The notes under the pieces are model-generated. The model was not told where the DNA came from. It ran no database searches and was given only the letters and a program-made list of their open reading frames with translations. A program made the translations under genes and the position numbers. Positions 27,290 through 36,369 of a stretch of 64,000 nt of DNA are shown here, in pieces (position 1 is the stretch's first letter; the number at the start of each line of letters is the position of its first letter). This stretch comes from Bacteroidota bacterium. Lineage in GTDB: Bacteria > Bacteroidota > Bacteroidia > Chitinophagales > Chitinophagaceae. The stretch lies in contig CANGEP010000002.1 in the NCBI GenBank assembly GCA_947452905.1, positions 1 through 64,000 on the forward strand, in the 5' to 3' direction.

Positions 27290-29407
27290 ATGAACAAAGT
27301 CATAAATATTAATTTTCAAGGACGCATTTTGCCTATCGAAGAATTGGCGTATGAAATGCTAAAACAATATATCGAATCTTTACGTGCTTATTTCGCCAAT
27401 GAAGAAGGCCGTGACGAAATTATAAATGACATAGAATGTCGTATTGCTGAACTTTGTGAAGATCGATTAAAAAAAGGAGATACTTGTATTACTGAATCTG
27501 CAATACAATTAATAATTTCTAGTATTGGTCGACCTGCCGATTTTGAAGCGCAAGATGGTTTTGAGCAGGCGTTTACCTCTAATGAAGAGAAAAAGGATGA
27601 ATCTTTTGCTTGGGAAAACACTACGCAAAAAAGATTATATCGTGACGAACAAAATAAAGTATTAGGTGGTGTATGTAGTGGGATTGCAAATTATTTTGGT
27701 TTGGATCCATTAGTAGTTCGCATTTTATGGATCTTTTTAATTGGCGTCAATATTTTAGGGTATATAATTTTATGGATTGCGGTTCCTAGTTCTTCTGTAA
27801 AAGAAGTAGGTGGAGTTCGTAAAAGATTATTTAGAGATATTGATAACAAAATTGTGGGTGGCGTTTGTGCTGGATTATCAAAGTATTTTGGTCTTAGAGT
27901 GGGCATCATAAGATTATTATTTTTAATTCCATTTATCAGATTCATTTTCAATTTTGAACACCTTCATTTATTTCAATTTTGGGACAGTCCCGATTTTCCC
28001 AATTTCTTTGATATTACTTTTAGCCCTGGTGCTGTGTTTGTATATATCATTTTATGGTTGGTACTGCCCGAAGCAAAAACAAGTGCCGATAAATTAGAAA
28101 TGGTGGGAGAGAAAGTAGATTTAAATAGTATTAAAAACACTATACAAAATGACATGGAAGGTTTTAGTAAAAGAGCACAAAATTGGGGTAGCGATTTTTC
28201 GAGAAGAACAAGAGAGCGTCGAGCAGAAAGAAAAAATCAGGATACCGAAGCACCTGAACAAAGAGGTGGGTGCTTACATTTTATAGGCAAAATAATTACC
28301 ATTGGTGTAAAGGTTTTTGTATACTGTATTTTAGGTTTTATACTTATTACTTTATTGGCTGCCTTGTTTGGCATAGGAGTGGCAGGTACTAGTTTGTTGC
28401 CTTATAAGGGATTTATTTTAGAAAATGGTTCACAAAGTATGGCTGCATATGGAACAATTTTATTTTTTGTATGGGTGCCCATTTTAGCAATAGTAGCGGC
28501 GATTATCAGAAAATTAGCAGGCTTTAAAAAAGCAAATGTTTGGGTGAGATCTGGTTTTATAACGCTTTGGGTATTAGGATGGGTATGTTTATTTTATTTC
28601 TTCAGCAGCTTAGGAAATAGTTTCTCCAAACATAATACACCTATAGAGCAAACTATTTCATTAAGTAATCCGAAAGTTGAATTTTTAGAATTGAGTGCTA
28701 CACCTAAAATGAAATATTATGAGGAGCATTGGTTTAATATCGAAGGTGTCAATGATTTTGGAGAACTAGGAGATGGAGATACTATTTATGTGAGAAATTT
28801 ACGTGTAAGAATTGTGCAATCAAAAACAGATAGTTTTGAAATTAAATTGGTAAAACTAAGTAATGGGAAAACGGTAAGTGATGCCAATAAATTAGCGAGC
28901 AATATTAATTTTGATATTATACAAAAAGATTCTTTACTACAGTTAGATCGTGGAATTGCGATTAACAAGCAAGATAAATTTAGAAACCAGCATTTAATTA
29001 TGACAATAGCTGTACCTGTAGGAAAAAGAATTAAAATAAATAATGAGGGTTGGAAACAAGTAAATGTAAAAGTGGGTCGCACAGGCATCCGTACCGAGAC
29101 AATTAATGGGTTAACTGATGGCTGGTATAACGAATGGAATGAACCTTGGGATAAAGAATCCTATGAATTTGAAAAAGGAGTGGAATATAAAATGACGGCT
29201 ACGGGTTTGGAGAAATTAAAACGGGCCGATAATGATAAAGAAGAAATGGAGGAGGATAATTCCTCTGATATTGAACAAAGACTTCAAGAATTAAAACGAG
29301 AAAGAGAAGCTTTGAAAAAAATGAAAGCTACTAAAAGTATAGAGGTTAGTAAATTACCTGTTAAATTAACAGACATGCATTGGGTAGTAGATCGTTTTTT
29401 ACGTTAA
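27290..29407 (+). CDS. membrane protein with two PspC domains
   Basis: A 705-residue protein. Residues 1-90 are a soluble domain (FANEEGRDEIINDIECRIAEL). Two PspC domains follow, one starting KRLYRDEQNKVLGGVCSG at about 114 and one starting KRLFRDIDNKIVGGVCAG at about 178, each with a hydrophobic hairpin. Further membrane segments occur at about 340-375, 390-410 and 425-445. A large extracytoplasmic region (about 460-620) and a charged coiled coil near 650-690 complete it. PspC proteins act in the phage-shock or envelope-stress response. Coupled to padR; a terminator follows. Confidence 0.88.
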   Translation: MNKVININFQGRILPIEELAYEMLKQYIESLRAYFANEEGRDEIINDIECRIAELCEDRLKKGDTCITESAIQLIISSIGRPADFEAQDGFEQAFTSNEEKKDESFAWENTTQKRLYRDEQNKVLGGVCSGIANYFGLDPLVVRILWIFLIGVNILGYIILWIAVPSSSVKEVGGVRKRLFRDIDNKIVGGVCAGLSKYFGLRVGIIRLLFLIPFIRFIFNFEHLHLFQFWDSPDFPNFFDITFSPGAVFVYIILWLVLPEAKTSADKLEMVGEKVDLNSIKNTIQNDMEGFSKRAQNWGSDFSRRTRERRAERKNQDTEAPEQRGGCLHFIGKIITIGVKVFVYCILGFILITLLAALFGIGVAGTSLLPYKGFILENGSQSMAAYGTILFFVWVPILAIVAAIIRKLAGFKKANVWVRSGFITLWVLGWVCLFYFFSSLGNSFSKHNTPIEQTISLSNPKVEFLELSATPKMKYYEEHWFNIEGVNDFGELGDGDTIYVRNLRVRIVQSKTDSFEIKLVKLSNGKTVSDANKLASNINFDIIQKDSLLQLDRGIAINKQDKFRNQHLIMTIAVPVGKRIKINNEGWKQVNVKVGRTGIRTETINGLTDGWYNEWNEPWDKESYEFEKGVEYKMTATGLEKLKRADNDKEEMEEDNSSDIEQRLQELKREREALKKMKATKSIEVSKLPVKLTDMHWVVDRFLR

Positions 29408-29436
29408 TATTTTTTTGATTTTTTCGATTTTTGGTG

Positions 29437-29467
29437 GAGCGCTTCCTTTATTAGGGGGCGCTCTTTT
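29437..29467 (+). terminator. intrinsic terminator after the padR-pspC operon
   Basis: GAGCGC (29437-29442) pairs with GCGCTC (29458-29463) around a 15-base loop and is followed by TTTTATT. Confidence 0.75.
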
Positions 29468-29491
29468 ATTATTTTACCTTCTTTTTTTGGT

Positions 29492-29499
29492 TATCTTTG
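29492..29499 (+). promoter_or_regulatory. -7 promoter element of gcvT
   Basis: TATCTTTG, an exact TAnnTTTG, 15 bases before the gcvT ATG and downstream of the preceding terminator, so the leader would be very short. No room for a glycine riboswitch. Confidence 0.5.
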
Positions 29500-29514
29500 A
29501 AAAAATTTTGAAAA

Positions 29515-30609
29515 ATGAGTGAAGTATTAAATACCCCTTTTACCCATAAACATTTGGCTTTAGGTGCTAAAATGGCACCGTTTGCTGGTTATAATATGCC
29601 CATAAGTTATTCTGGTATTAATGACGAACATGCTGCTGTTAGAAACGGAGTAGGTGTTTTTGATGTAAGTCATATGGGGGAGTTTATCCTCAGAGGTCCT
29701 AATGCACTTGATTTGATACAAAGAGTAACAAGCAATGATGCTTCTGTTTTGGAAGATGGTAAAGCACAGTATAGTTGTTTTCCTAATGAAACTGGTGGTA
29801 TTGTAGATGATTTATTGGTATACTGTGTAGAGAAAAATAAAGTATATATGTTAGTGGTCAACGCCTCTAATATTGAAAAAGATTGGAACTGGGTGGTTAA
29901 GCATAATACAAATGGGGTGGAGATGCATAATATAAGTGCCAAAACGGCTTTATTGGCTGTACAGGGGCCTAAGGCTGCTGCGCTAGTTCAAAAATTAACA
30001 GCAATGGATGTGCTTGGCTTGCCTTATTATAGTTTTACGAAAGGTATTTTATTGGGCATCGATAATGTAGTGGTGAGTGCAACAGGATATACGGGTGCAG
30101 GTGGGGTAGAAATCTATTTTGAAGATATTAATGACAATGCAAATAAAGTTTGGGATACCTTATTTGAATTAGGGGCTGAGTATGGCATCAAACCTATTGG
30201 ATTAGGGGCTCGTGATACCCTAAGGTTAGAAATGGGTTTTTGTTTATATGGCAATGATATTGATGATACAACAAGTCCTATTGAAGCGGGTCTTGGATGG
30301 ATAACAAAGTTTACTAAAACCTTTACTAACTCAACTGCTCTAGCTGCTCAAAAAGAAGCAGGTGTGAGTAAAAAATTAGTTGGCTTTGAAATGATTGATC
30401 GTGGTATTCCTCGTCATTATTACCTTATTAAGGATGCAGATGGGAACGAGATTGGATCGGTTACATCAGGTACACAAGCACCAAGTTTGGGCAAAGCGAT
30501 TGGACTTGGTTATGTTGCTACTGCGCATGCTAAACTGGGATCTGAAATTTACATTGATATTCGTAACACTCTAGTAAAAGCAAAAGTGGTTAAGTTTCCA
30601 TTTAAGTAA
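29515..30609 (+). CDS. gcvT: aminomethyltransferase (glycine cleavage T protein)
   Basis: A 364-residue folate-dependent enzyme. The typical openings [27 protein letters not shown] and [11 protein letters not shown] are present, with the folate-site Asp region near [14 protein letters not shown] and C-terminal [22 protein letters not shown]. It releases ammonia and loads the methylene group of glycine onto tetrahydrofolate, working with GcvP, GcvH (encoded near 18.5 kb) and GcvL. It is flanked by terminators on both sides and so is probably monocistronic. Confidence 0.97.
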   Translation: MSEVLNTPFTHKHLALGAKMAPFAGYNMPISYSGINDEHAAVRNGVGVFDVSHMGEFILRGPNALDLIQRVTSNDASVLEDGKAQYSCFPNETGGIVDDLLVYCVEKNKVYMLVVNASNIEKDWNWVVKHNTNGVEMHNISAKTALLAVQGPKAAALVQKLTAMDVLGLPYYSFTKGILLGIDNVVVSATGYTGAGGVEIYFEDINDNANKVWDTLFELGAEYGIKPIGLGARDTLRLEMGFCLYGNDIDDTTSPIEAGLGWITKFTKTFTNSTALAAQKEAGVSKKLVGFEMIDRGIPRHYYLIKDADGNEIGSVTSGTQAPSLGKAIGLGYVATAHAKLGSEIYIDIRNTLVKAKVVKFPFK

Positions 30610-30628
30610 TTTATATTTTTGGATGAAA

Positions 30629-30658
30629 TAAAAAAAGGGGCTTTTGTCCCTTTTTTTT
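30629..30658 (+). terminator. intrinsic terminator after gcvT
   Basis: An A-run with GGG(G) pairs with CCC and a T-run of eight across a 7-8-base loop (AAAAAAGGGG, then CCCTTTTTTTT). Confidence 0.75.
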
Positions 30659-30728
30659 ATGCGTATTTATACTGTGTTTTACTATTAATTGTAGGGGCAT
30701 TTTTGTGGCTAAACAAAAAATATATTTT

Positions 30729-31079
30729 ATGAAAGCAATTAAAAACAAAGTACAATTAATGGGCCGATTAGGGGCCGACCCGGAAATGAAAGTTTATGAC
30801 GAAACAAAAAAATTAGCCAATATTAGATTGGCTGTAAATGATAGTTATAAAAATGCAAAAGGGGAATGGATTGATGAAACCCAGTGGTTTAGCCTTGTGG
30901 CATGGTCTAAGCTGGCTATATATTCCGAAAAATATTTAGTGAAAGGTACGGAAGTAGCCATCGAAGGTCGTCTCATCAATAAAGCTTTTACGGATAAAAA
31001 TGGAGTGAAAAGAGTAAGCACAGAAATAGTACTTACAGAAATTTTAATTTTATCCAAACAAAAACAATTGGCTGCCTAA
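30729..31079 (+). CDS. single-stranded DNA-binding protein, short form
   Basis: A 116-residue OB-fold protein: KNKVQLMGRLGADPEMK, WFSLVAWSKLAIYSEKYLVKGTEVAIEGRLINKAF. The ATG at 30729 is used; the in-frame GTG at 30705 is not needed. The protein stops almost directly after the OB fold with SKQKQLAA. It lacks both the flexible linker and the acidic DDDIPF-like tail by which the main SSB recruits repair and replication proteins. It is therefore probably a secondary SSB, unless this lineage dispenses with the tail. It precedes comB by 27 bases. Confidence 0.88.
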   Translation: MKAIKNKVQLMGRLGADPEMKVYDETKKLANIRLAVNDSYKNAKGEWIDETQWFSLVAWSKLAIYSEKYLVKGTEVAIEGRLINKAFTDKNGVKRVSTEIVLTEILILSKQKQLAA

Positions 31080-31094
31080 TTTGTGTTGGTTTAG

Positions 31095-31102
31095 TATCTT
31101 TG
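31095..31102 (+). promoter_or_regulatory. -7 promoter element of comB
   Basis: TATCTTTG (TAnnTTTG), 4 bases before the ATG, giving a nearly leaderless message. It lies within the ssb-comB gap. No -33 match at the right distance. Confidence 0.35.
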
Positions 31103-31106
31103 CTTA

Positions 31107-31838
31107 ATGAGTGAAGCTTTAAAACCAAGTTTACATACTGTGTTAACACCACAATTGTTAGACTTATATGAAATTAAAGATAGTATTGTTGTCATCATTG
31201 ATGTGTTTAGAGCCACTTCAACGATGGCAACAGCATTATATAATGGGGCTACAAAAATTATTCCTGTGGATAGCCCTGAAACTTGCATTGAAATTGGAAC
31301 AGCCACTGGTGGAATAACTGCTGGTGAGAGAGATGGAAAAATTATTCCAGGTCTTTCTTATGGCAACTCACCCTCTGAATATCCAAGGTCATTTATTGAA
31401 AATAAAACATTGGTAATTACCACTACCAATGGCACTAAATTGTTGCATATGGCATTAAAAAAAGGAGCCAAAGAAATTATTACAGGCTCTTTTCCTAATA
31501 TCTCAAAAGTGGTGGATTATTTAAAAGCACAAAATGCCCCTGTTATTTTAGGTTGTTCAGGATGGAAGAATAGGTTTAATATCGAGGATACTTTATTTGC
31601 AGGTGCAGTCATAGAACAAATAAAAGATCAATTTACCATCCATTGCGATAGTAGTTATATGGCCAATCAATTATACAATGCTAATAAAAATGATTTACAT
31701 AACTATATAAAAACACTTACCCATTGGCATCGATTAGCAGCTTATGGTTTAGAGGCTGATATGTTATATTGTATATCTGCTGATACTGCACCTTGTTTGC
31801 CTCTCTTTAAAGACGGCGCCTTGATAAATCAGGGTTAA
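31107..31838 (+). CDS. comB: 2-phosphosulfolactate phosphatase family protein (ComB-like)
   Basis: A 243-residue protein with the ComB signatures VVIIDVFRATSTMATAL, GITAGERDGKIIPG, FGNSPSEY-type motif (here YGNSPSEYP) and TTTNGTKLL. In methanogens ComB dephosphorylates phosphosulfolactate in coenzyme M synthesis. In bacteria its homologues are common without coenzyme M, and the true substrate is often unclear; some lie in sulfolactate or sulfolipid-related pathways. No other coenzyme M or sulfonate genes are nearby, so the family name should be read as a fold assignment. Confidence 0.88.
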   Translation: MSEALKPSLHTVLTPQLLDLYEIKDSIVVIIDVFRATSTMATALYNGATKIIPVDSPETCIEIGTATGGITAGERDGKIIPGLSYGNSPSEYPRSFIENKTLVITTTNGTKLLHMALKKGAKEIITGSFPNISKVVDYLKAQNAPVILGCSGWKNRFNIEDTLFAGAVIEQIKDQFTIHCDSSYMANQLYNANKNDLHNYIKTLTHWHRLAAYGLEADMLYCISADTAPCLPLFKDGALINQG

Positions 31839-31867
31839 ATTTTACCCATAAATAGCCAGCATTTCCG

Positions 31868-31875
31868 TACATTTG
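31868..31875 (+). promoter_or_regulatory. -7 promoter element of the SNF2 helicase gene
   Basis: TACATTTG (TAnnTTTG) 38 bases before the ATG at 31913. It supports that ATG over an upstream in-frame TTG at 31880, which would lie only 4 bases after the box. Confidence 0.45.
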
Positions 31876-31912
31876 CAAATTGCCCTTTTTGGAGGGTTAT
31901 TTGTATAAAATT

Positions 31913-34900
31913 ATGGCATTACCCTATTTAGTTAAGCATATCTATAGTTACGGTACCGAAGAGGTAATCCGTCGTGGCAAGAAAATTTTCGCCCTTAAAA
32001 ATATTGAACTTATAAAGTTCGATCCTTTATTAGGCAGTATTCATTGTAGAGTAAAGGATGATGGCTATAGCACTTATTATAGAGTGACCATAGAAAATTT
32101 TAAATCAGCTGCGACGCTTTCATTGAGATGTGGCTGTCCTTATAATTTATCGGAAGTGTGCAGGCATAAAGCGGCGGCTCTATTTTTTGTACAAGATTTA
32201 TTAGATAAGAATTTACTGGATTATAAAGCAGCTGCCTATAAAACAACCCATACGCAATTAAGAACAAAAACACTCGATTTAAAAATGATTCGAATGCTTT
32301 GTTCTAAATCTACTTTTGAGGCTGCCGAAACCACCTTAAAACATAATCGACCTCATATTGTAGAGTCTGCCAATGAAAAAGTGGTAGCAGAAGTAGTAGA
32401 TAATGGTACAACCCATCAAGTTATAGTTCAAAAAAATGAAGAGCGATTTTTTGATACTTCTTGTGATTGTTTAACCGAAACAGAATACCCCTTGTGCATC
32501 CATAAAACAATGCTTTTGCTTTTATTGTTTCAATTAAAAGGGGCCGATTATTTTGAAACTATCCGAAATTGGGATAGAGAAAAAAACAAGCTTTTAGCCT
32601 TGTATGGTTATAGTTTAGATGATTATATCGAAGATAAATTTGAGTTTACTTATCATGAAGGCAAGCCTTATTTAAAAGTATTGGATGATAGAATACAAAA
32701 AGTTAATGCAGTGGTCTCGGCCCCCATGGTAAGGAAACACAATAAATCTAATGATTGGGACTTAGAAACTGAACAGGGGGTAGCTACAGCACCTGCAGTG
32801 GCTACAGAGCGGTATGGTTTAGTGATCCAACAAGTGCCTAATGAGTATCCGCATATATTATTAAGTATTGTAAAAGGGGAAGTGAATGAACAAGGTGCTG
32901 CCTATGTAGGGAAAGTTGAAAAAATTGATCTAGCTAAATTTACTACACCAGTAGATGTGAATGAAGAAGATAAAAACTTAATTCAATTGGTGCGCAAATT
33001 ACAGGCGAGTGAAATGGCTAAATTTTTAAATAAAAATTCACCCTTTGCTGGTATATGGGATACTATCGTACATGCTGATGATGATAGTTTACCTGATGAA
33101 ACGAAAGAGTTGATTCAGGAATATATGCATCCTAAATTAGAAAAAGTTTGGCGTGATTTATCCGAACATCCTTTTAATTTTCATTTGCCGTTTAATAAAC
33201 CTTTTACCACAGCTAACTTACAAAAAGCTGAGCTGGTATATACGCCCATTCAGCCTTGTTTTAAAGTTGAAAGAGATTCGGAGAGTTATATTATATATGC
33301 TTCTATTAATTTACCAACAGGTAAAATTGCCTTAGAGGAAAATCATACAAAGTCAAATTATATTTTTCAGCAGGACCATAGTTTTTATAGTTGGAAAAAT
33401 CCAGTCGACTTATATTGGGCCGAAAAATTTATGCCCACAGGTTTTCATCAAATTAGTTTAGCAGAGTGGCCTAATTATTTACAGACTACCTTATTGCCAT
33501 TATCAAAATTATACCAAGTAGAGTTAGGTACTGTTTCGCAAGAAAAATTAAAAGGAATTAAACCACAGCTTCAAATTTTATTAAAAGAATCTGGCGACTA
33601 TTTATTTTTTGAGCCTCTTTATTTGTATAAAGATATTGTTGTACAAAAAGAAGATGGTCCTTCGGTAATTCAACAACAAGGCGATAAGATCATAATATTA
33701 GAACGTGATTTAGCTGCAGAGCGTCAATTGATGAATATTATTGAACAGTTACATTCGGGCTTTGTTCGTCCCAATGAAGGAAATGTTTTAGCATTAAAGG
33801 GTGCTGAGTTATTAAAAAACAATTGGTTTTTTTTATTTGTAGATACCTTAAGAGAAAAACAAATTCCTTTATATGGTTCAGAAAATTTAAAGCAATTTAA
33901 ATTCAATACCGCTAAACCTTCCACTCGCTTATATATTAGTAGTAATACCGATTGGTTTGATGCTAAAGTAGAGATCTCTTTTGGTGATCAAAAAGTAACC
34001 GTGCAGGATATTAAAAATATGTTGTTGAACAAACAACAATTTGTACCGTTAAAGGATGGTAGTTTAGGGGTACTTCCCGAGAAATGGCTTAATAAATATT
34101 CCTTACTATTTAAAGTGGGTGAGGGAAGCCAGCAAAATTTAAAACTTAGCAAATATCATTTTTCTATATTAGATGAGCTCTATCAACAAAGAGATGAAGA
34201 AGAACTTATTTTTCAGTTGGAAGGCAAGTATGAAAAAATTAGAGAAAAATATTCAATAGCAGATGTAGCACCACCTGTGCATTTATTACCCGTATTAAGA
34301 CCTTATCAGGTAAGTGGTTTTCAATGGTTGAATTATTTACACGATGTTCAGTGGGGTGGTATTTTAGCAGATGATATGGGATTGGGTAAAACTATTCAAA
34401 CCTTATCTTTTTTACAACACCTCAAAGAAAAAAATGGCAAATTAGTGGCCATGGTGGTATGTCCCACAACTTTATTGTATAACTGGCAAAACGAATTAAA
34501 AAAGTTTACACCTAGCTTAAGTTTTCATATTCATCACGGAGGCGCAAGAAGTAAAAAACAATTATTTGAATCTGGCATCGAAGTGATTATAACTACTTAT
34601 GGAACTTTACGATCAGATATTAAAATGTTTGCTGAAGTACAATTTGATTATGTAATTTTAGATGAATCACAAGCCATTAAAAATCCTGCAAGTAAGGTAA
34701 CCAAAGCAGCTTGTATATTAAAAGCAACAAACAAACTATGTTTAAGTGGTACGCCATTGCAAAACAACACTTTTGATATTTATGCTCAAATGAATTTTCT
34801 AAATCCTGGTATGTTGGGGACTGTAGAGTATTTTAAGCATAATTTTTCAATGCCAATTGATAAGTTTGACGAACAAGAACAAAAAGAACATTTAAGAAAA

Positions 34901-35680
34901 TTTGTTTTTCCGTTTATTTTAAGACGTACTAAAGAGCAAGTGGCAAAGGATTTGCCAGAAAAACAAGAAATGGTATTGTATTGTGAGATGGGGGATGCGC
35001 AAAGAAAAATTTATGAAGCTTATCGAAATGATTATCGTGATAAGTTATTAGGCATGGTAGAAGAAAAAGGAATTCAAAAATCACAATTGTCAATTTTACA
35101 AGGTTTAATGAAACTTCGTCAAATTTGTGATAGTCCGGCTATTATCAAAGATGAATCCTATCCTAATGAGTCAGTTAAGTTAACGGAACTAACACGTGAG
35201 ATTGCAGAAAATATTGAAGGTCATAAAGCACTCGTGTTCTCTCAATTTTTAGGGATGCTTGCGTTAATAAAAGAGCAATTAACGAAACTAGGTATCGATT
35301 ATGAATATTTTGATGGAAGTAGTACTATACAAGAAAGAGAACGTGCTATTGAACGTTTCCAAAATGATCCAAATTGCAGAGTATTTTTAATTTCATTAAA
35401 AGCAGGAGGTGTGGGTTTAAACTTAACTGCTGCTGATTATGTATATATCGTTGATCCTTGGTGGAATCCTGCAGTGGAGCAACAAGCAATTGATCGTACC
35501 CATCGTATTGGTCAAACTAAAAATATATTTGCATATCGTATGATTTGTAACGATACAGTGGAAGATAAAATATTGAAATTGCAGGATCGCAAAAGATCTT
35601 TGGCTAAAGAATTAATTTCGGACGAAGAAGGCTTTGTTAAATCTTTAACCAAAGATGATATAGCTTATTTGTTTTCTTAA
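31913..35680 (+). CDS. SNF2-family helicase with two N-terminal SWIM motifs
   Basis: A 1255-residue protein. A SWIM zinc motif lies at C73-x-C75-x7-C83-x-H85 and a second, similar set at C184-x-C186-x8-C195-x-H197. A long SNF2-associated region follows to about 790. The ATPase lobes then begin with RPYQVSGFQWLNYL and ADDMGLGKTIQTL (Walker A), then LDESQAIKN (motif II), LSGTPLQNN, and motif VI QAIDRTHRIGQTKNI. Such proteins are widespread in Bacteroidota and resemble RapA-like or DNA-translocating remodellers; the actual substrate is not known. It is convergent with a small lipoprotein gene. Confidence 0.93.
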   Translation: MALPYLVKHIYSYGTEEVIRRGKKIFALKNIELIKFDPLLGSIHCRVKDDGYSTYYRVTIENFKSAATLSLRCGCPYNLSEVCRHKAAALFFVQDLLDKNLLDYKAAAYKTTHTQLRTKTLDLKMIRMLCSKSTFEAAETTLKHNRPHIVESANEKVVAEVVDNGTTHQVIVQKNEERFFDTSCDCLTETEYPLCIHKTMLLLLLFQLKGADYFETIRNWDREKNKLLALYGYSLDDYIEDKFEFTYHEGKPYLKVLDDRIQKVNAVVSAPMVRKHNKSNDWDLETEQGVATAPAVATERYGLVIQQVPNEYPHILLSIVKGEVNEQGAAYVGKVEKIDLAKFTTPVDVNEEDKNLIQLVRKLQASEMAKFLNKNSPFAGIWDTIVHADDDSLPDETKELIQEYMHPKLEKVWRDLSEHPFNFHLPFNKPFTTANLQKAELVYTPIQPCFKVERDSESYIIYASINLPTGKIALEENHTKSNYIFQQDHSFYSWKNPVDLYWAEKFMPTGFHQISLAEWPNYLQTTLLPLSKLYQVELGTVSQEKLKGIKPQLQILLKESGDYLFFEPLYLYKDIVVQKEDGPSVIQQQGDKIIILERDLAAERQLMNIIEQLHSGFVRPNEGNVLALKGAELLKNNWFFLFVDTLREKQIPLYGSENLKQFKFNTAKPSTRLYISSNTDWFDAKVEISFGDQKVTVQDIKNMLLNKQQFVPLKDGSLGVLPEKWLNKYSLLFKVGEGSQQNLKLSKYHFSILDELYQQRDEEELIFQLEGKYEKIREKYSIADVAPPVHLLPVLRPYQVSGFQWLNYLHDVQWGGILADDMGLGKTIQTLSFLQHLKEKNGKLVAMVVCPTTLLYNWQNELKKFTPSLSFHIHHGGARSKKQLFESGIEVIITTYGTLRSDIKMFAEVQFDYVILDESQAIKNPASKVTKAACILKATNKLCLSGTPLQNNTFDIYAQMNFLNPGMLGTVEYFKHNFSMPIDKFDEQEQKEHLRKFVFPFILRRTKEQVAKDLPEKQEMVLYCEMGDAQRKIYEAYRNDYRDKLLGMVEEKGIQKSQLSILQGLMKLRQICDSPAIIKDESYPNESVKLTELTREIAENIEGHKALVFSQFLGMLALIKEQLTKLGIDYEYFDGSSTIQERERAIERFQNDPNCRVFLISLKAGGVGLNLTAADYVYIVDPWWNPAVEQQAIDRTHRIGQTKNIFAYRMICNDTVEDKILKLQDRKRSLAKELISDEEGFVKSLTKDDIAYLFS

Positions 35681-35687
35681 TAATTGC

Positions 35688-35999
35688 CTATTTAATTTCT
35701 GCAGCGGCTAAATTTGCTTCTGGATTTTTCAAAAATTCATTTTTGCATTCAGTTGAACAAAAACCTAACACATTATTTTTATAATGTGCAGTATCAGCAA
35801 TACCTGCAGTAACAGGCATGCCGCAACTTGGATCCTTTTTATTATTGACAAGGGCCATGTCATAAGTTTTTTCAGTACTTGTGTCCTGTTTCATGGCTGT
35901 GCTGGTATCGGTTTTGGCATCTGTTACATTGGAACCAGTACCACAGGCTGTAAATAGGATAGTCACTGTTGTAATTGTAGTTAAGATATATTTTCTCAT
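35688..35999 (-). CDS. YHS-domain lipoprotein
   Basis: A 103-residue lipoprotein: signal peptide MRKYILTTITTVTILFTAC with the lipobox Cys, a Thr/Asp-rich linker, and a YHS-type module from about 55 on (DPSCGMPVTAGIADTAHYKNN, then LGFCSTECKNEF). Three Cys residues (CGM, FCSTEC) fit a metal-binding role as in heavy-metal YHS domains. Probably binds copper or another soft metal at the cell surface, which is an inference. A TTTG-N18-TAAATTTG promoter lies upstream on the same strand. Confidence 0.8.
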   Translation of the reverse strand: MRKYILTTITTVTILFTACGTGSNVTDAKTDTSTAMKQDTSTEKTYDMALVNNKKDPSCGMPVTAGIADTAHYKNNVLGFCSTECKNEFLKNPEANLAAAEIK

Positions 36000-36021
36000 T
36001 TTTTTGGGTGTTGAATTAGAT

Positions 36022-36051
36022 CAAATTTACAACTACTCAATCAATATCAAA
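36022..36051 (-). promoter_or_regulatory. promoter of the YHS lipoprotein gene
   Basis: On the minus strand TTTG is followed after 18 bases by TAAATTTG (36029-36022), close to the Bacteroidota consensus. The start codon lies 22 bases downstream. Confidence 0.55.
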
Positions 36052-36153
36052 ACTAACAAATGTTTGGTTTAGATGCAATTCTTTCCTATTTATAGGCTTA
36101 TTGTCTATTTAATTTTATATTTTTACACCCTCAGCCTTAGCAAAGGAAATAAA

Positions 36154-36273
36154 ATGAAACAGAAGCCATTACATATCTTAACTACAAGTGCAAATTTTGC
36201 ACCAGTTTCTGTTGTAAACAGTCCCATCAGGATGCCGCTTGCGGTAATCTTTTCACCCCGACGTGGATTCTGA
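36154..36273 (+). CDS. candidate leader peptide of the arginine operon, 39 residues
   Basis: A short open frame with a good ribosome site (AAAGGAAAT, 7-8 bases before the ATG) begins MKQKPLHILTTSANF and ends SPRRGF with TGA at 36271-36273. Arg codons are AGG (36229-36231) and the tandem CGA CGT (36259-36264) just before the stop. The stop lies inside an RNA stem that can pair in two ways. The frame continues upstream to an ATG at 36073, but the later ATG has the ribosome site. Position, Arg codons and structure suggest translational sensing of arginine. The peptide itself resembles nothing I know. Confidence 0.5.
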   Translation: MKQKPLHILTTSANFAPVSVVNSPIRMPLAVIFSPRRGF

Positions 36274-36354
36274 TAGGACGAGCAATTGGCACTTGCCCCT
36301 ATCAGTGGAAAAAACCCCGAAATTTTCTCCTAACGCCAGAAGTGTCATTTTTTT
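36222..36354 (+). promoter_or_regulatory. candidate attenuator of the arginine operon
   Basis: Segment A TCCCATCAG (36222-36230) pairs with segment B CTGATAGGA (36270-36278) with one mismatch. B also pairs perfectly with segment C CCTATCAG (36298-36305), supported by an inner GCAA/TTGC stem. A:B and B:C exclude each other. Within the B:C loop GGCACTT (36288-36294) can pair with AAGTGTC (36340-36346), which runs straight into a T-run (36347-36354) and could terminate. A ribosome stalled at the tandem Arg codons would cover B. Which state lets transcription continue is not settled by inspection. The rest of the 36000-36369 interval holds no other gene I can support. Confidence 0.5.
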
Positions 36355-36369
36355 AAATTTTATTGATCA

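Noticed and set aside
36073..36153. An extended reading frame ahead of the arginine leader peptide, from an ATG at 36073
   Set aside because: It lacks a ribosome site and would add a hydrophobic N-terminus; the ATG at 36154 has AAAGGAAAT in front and fits a leader better.
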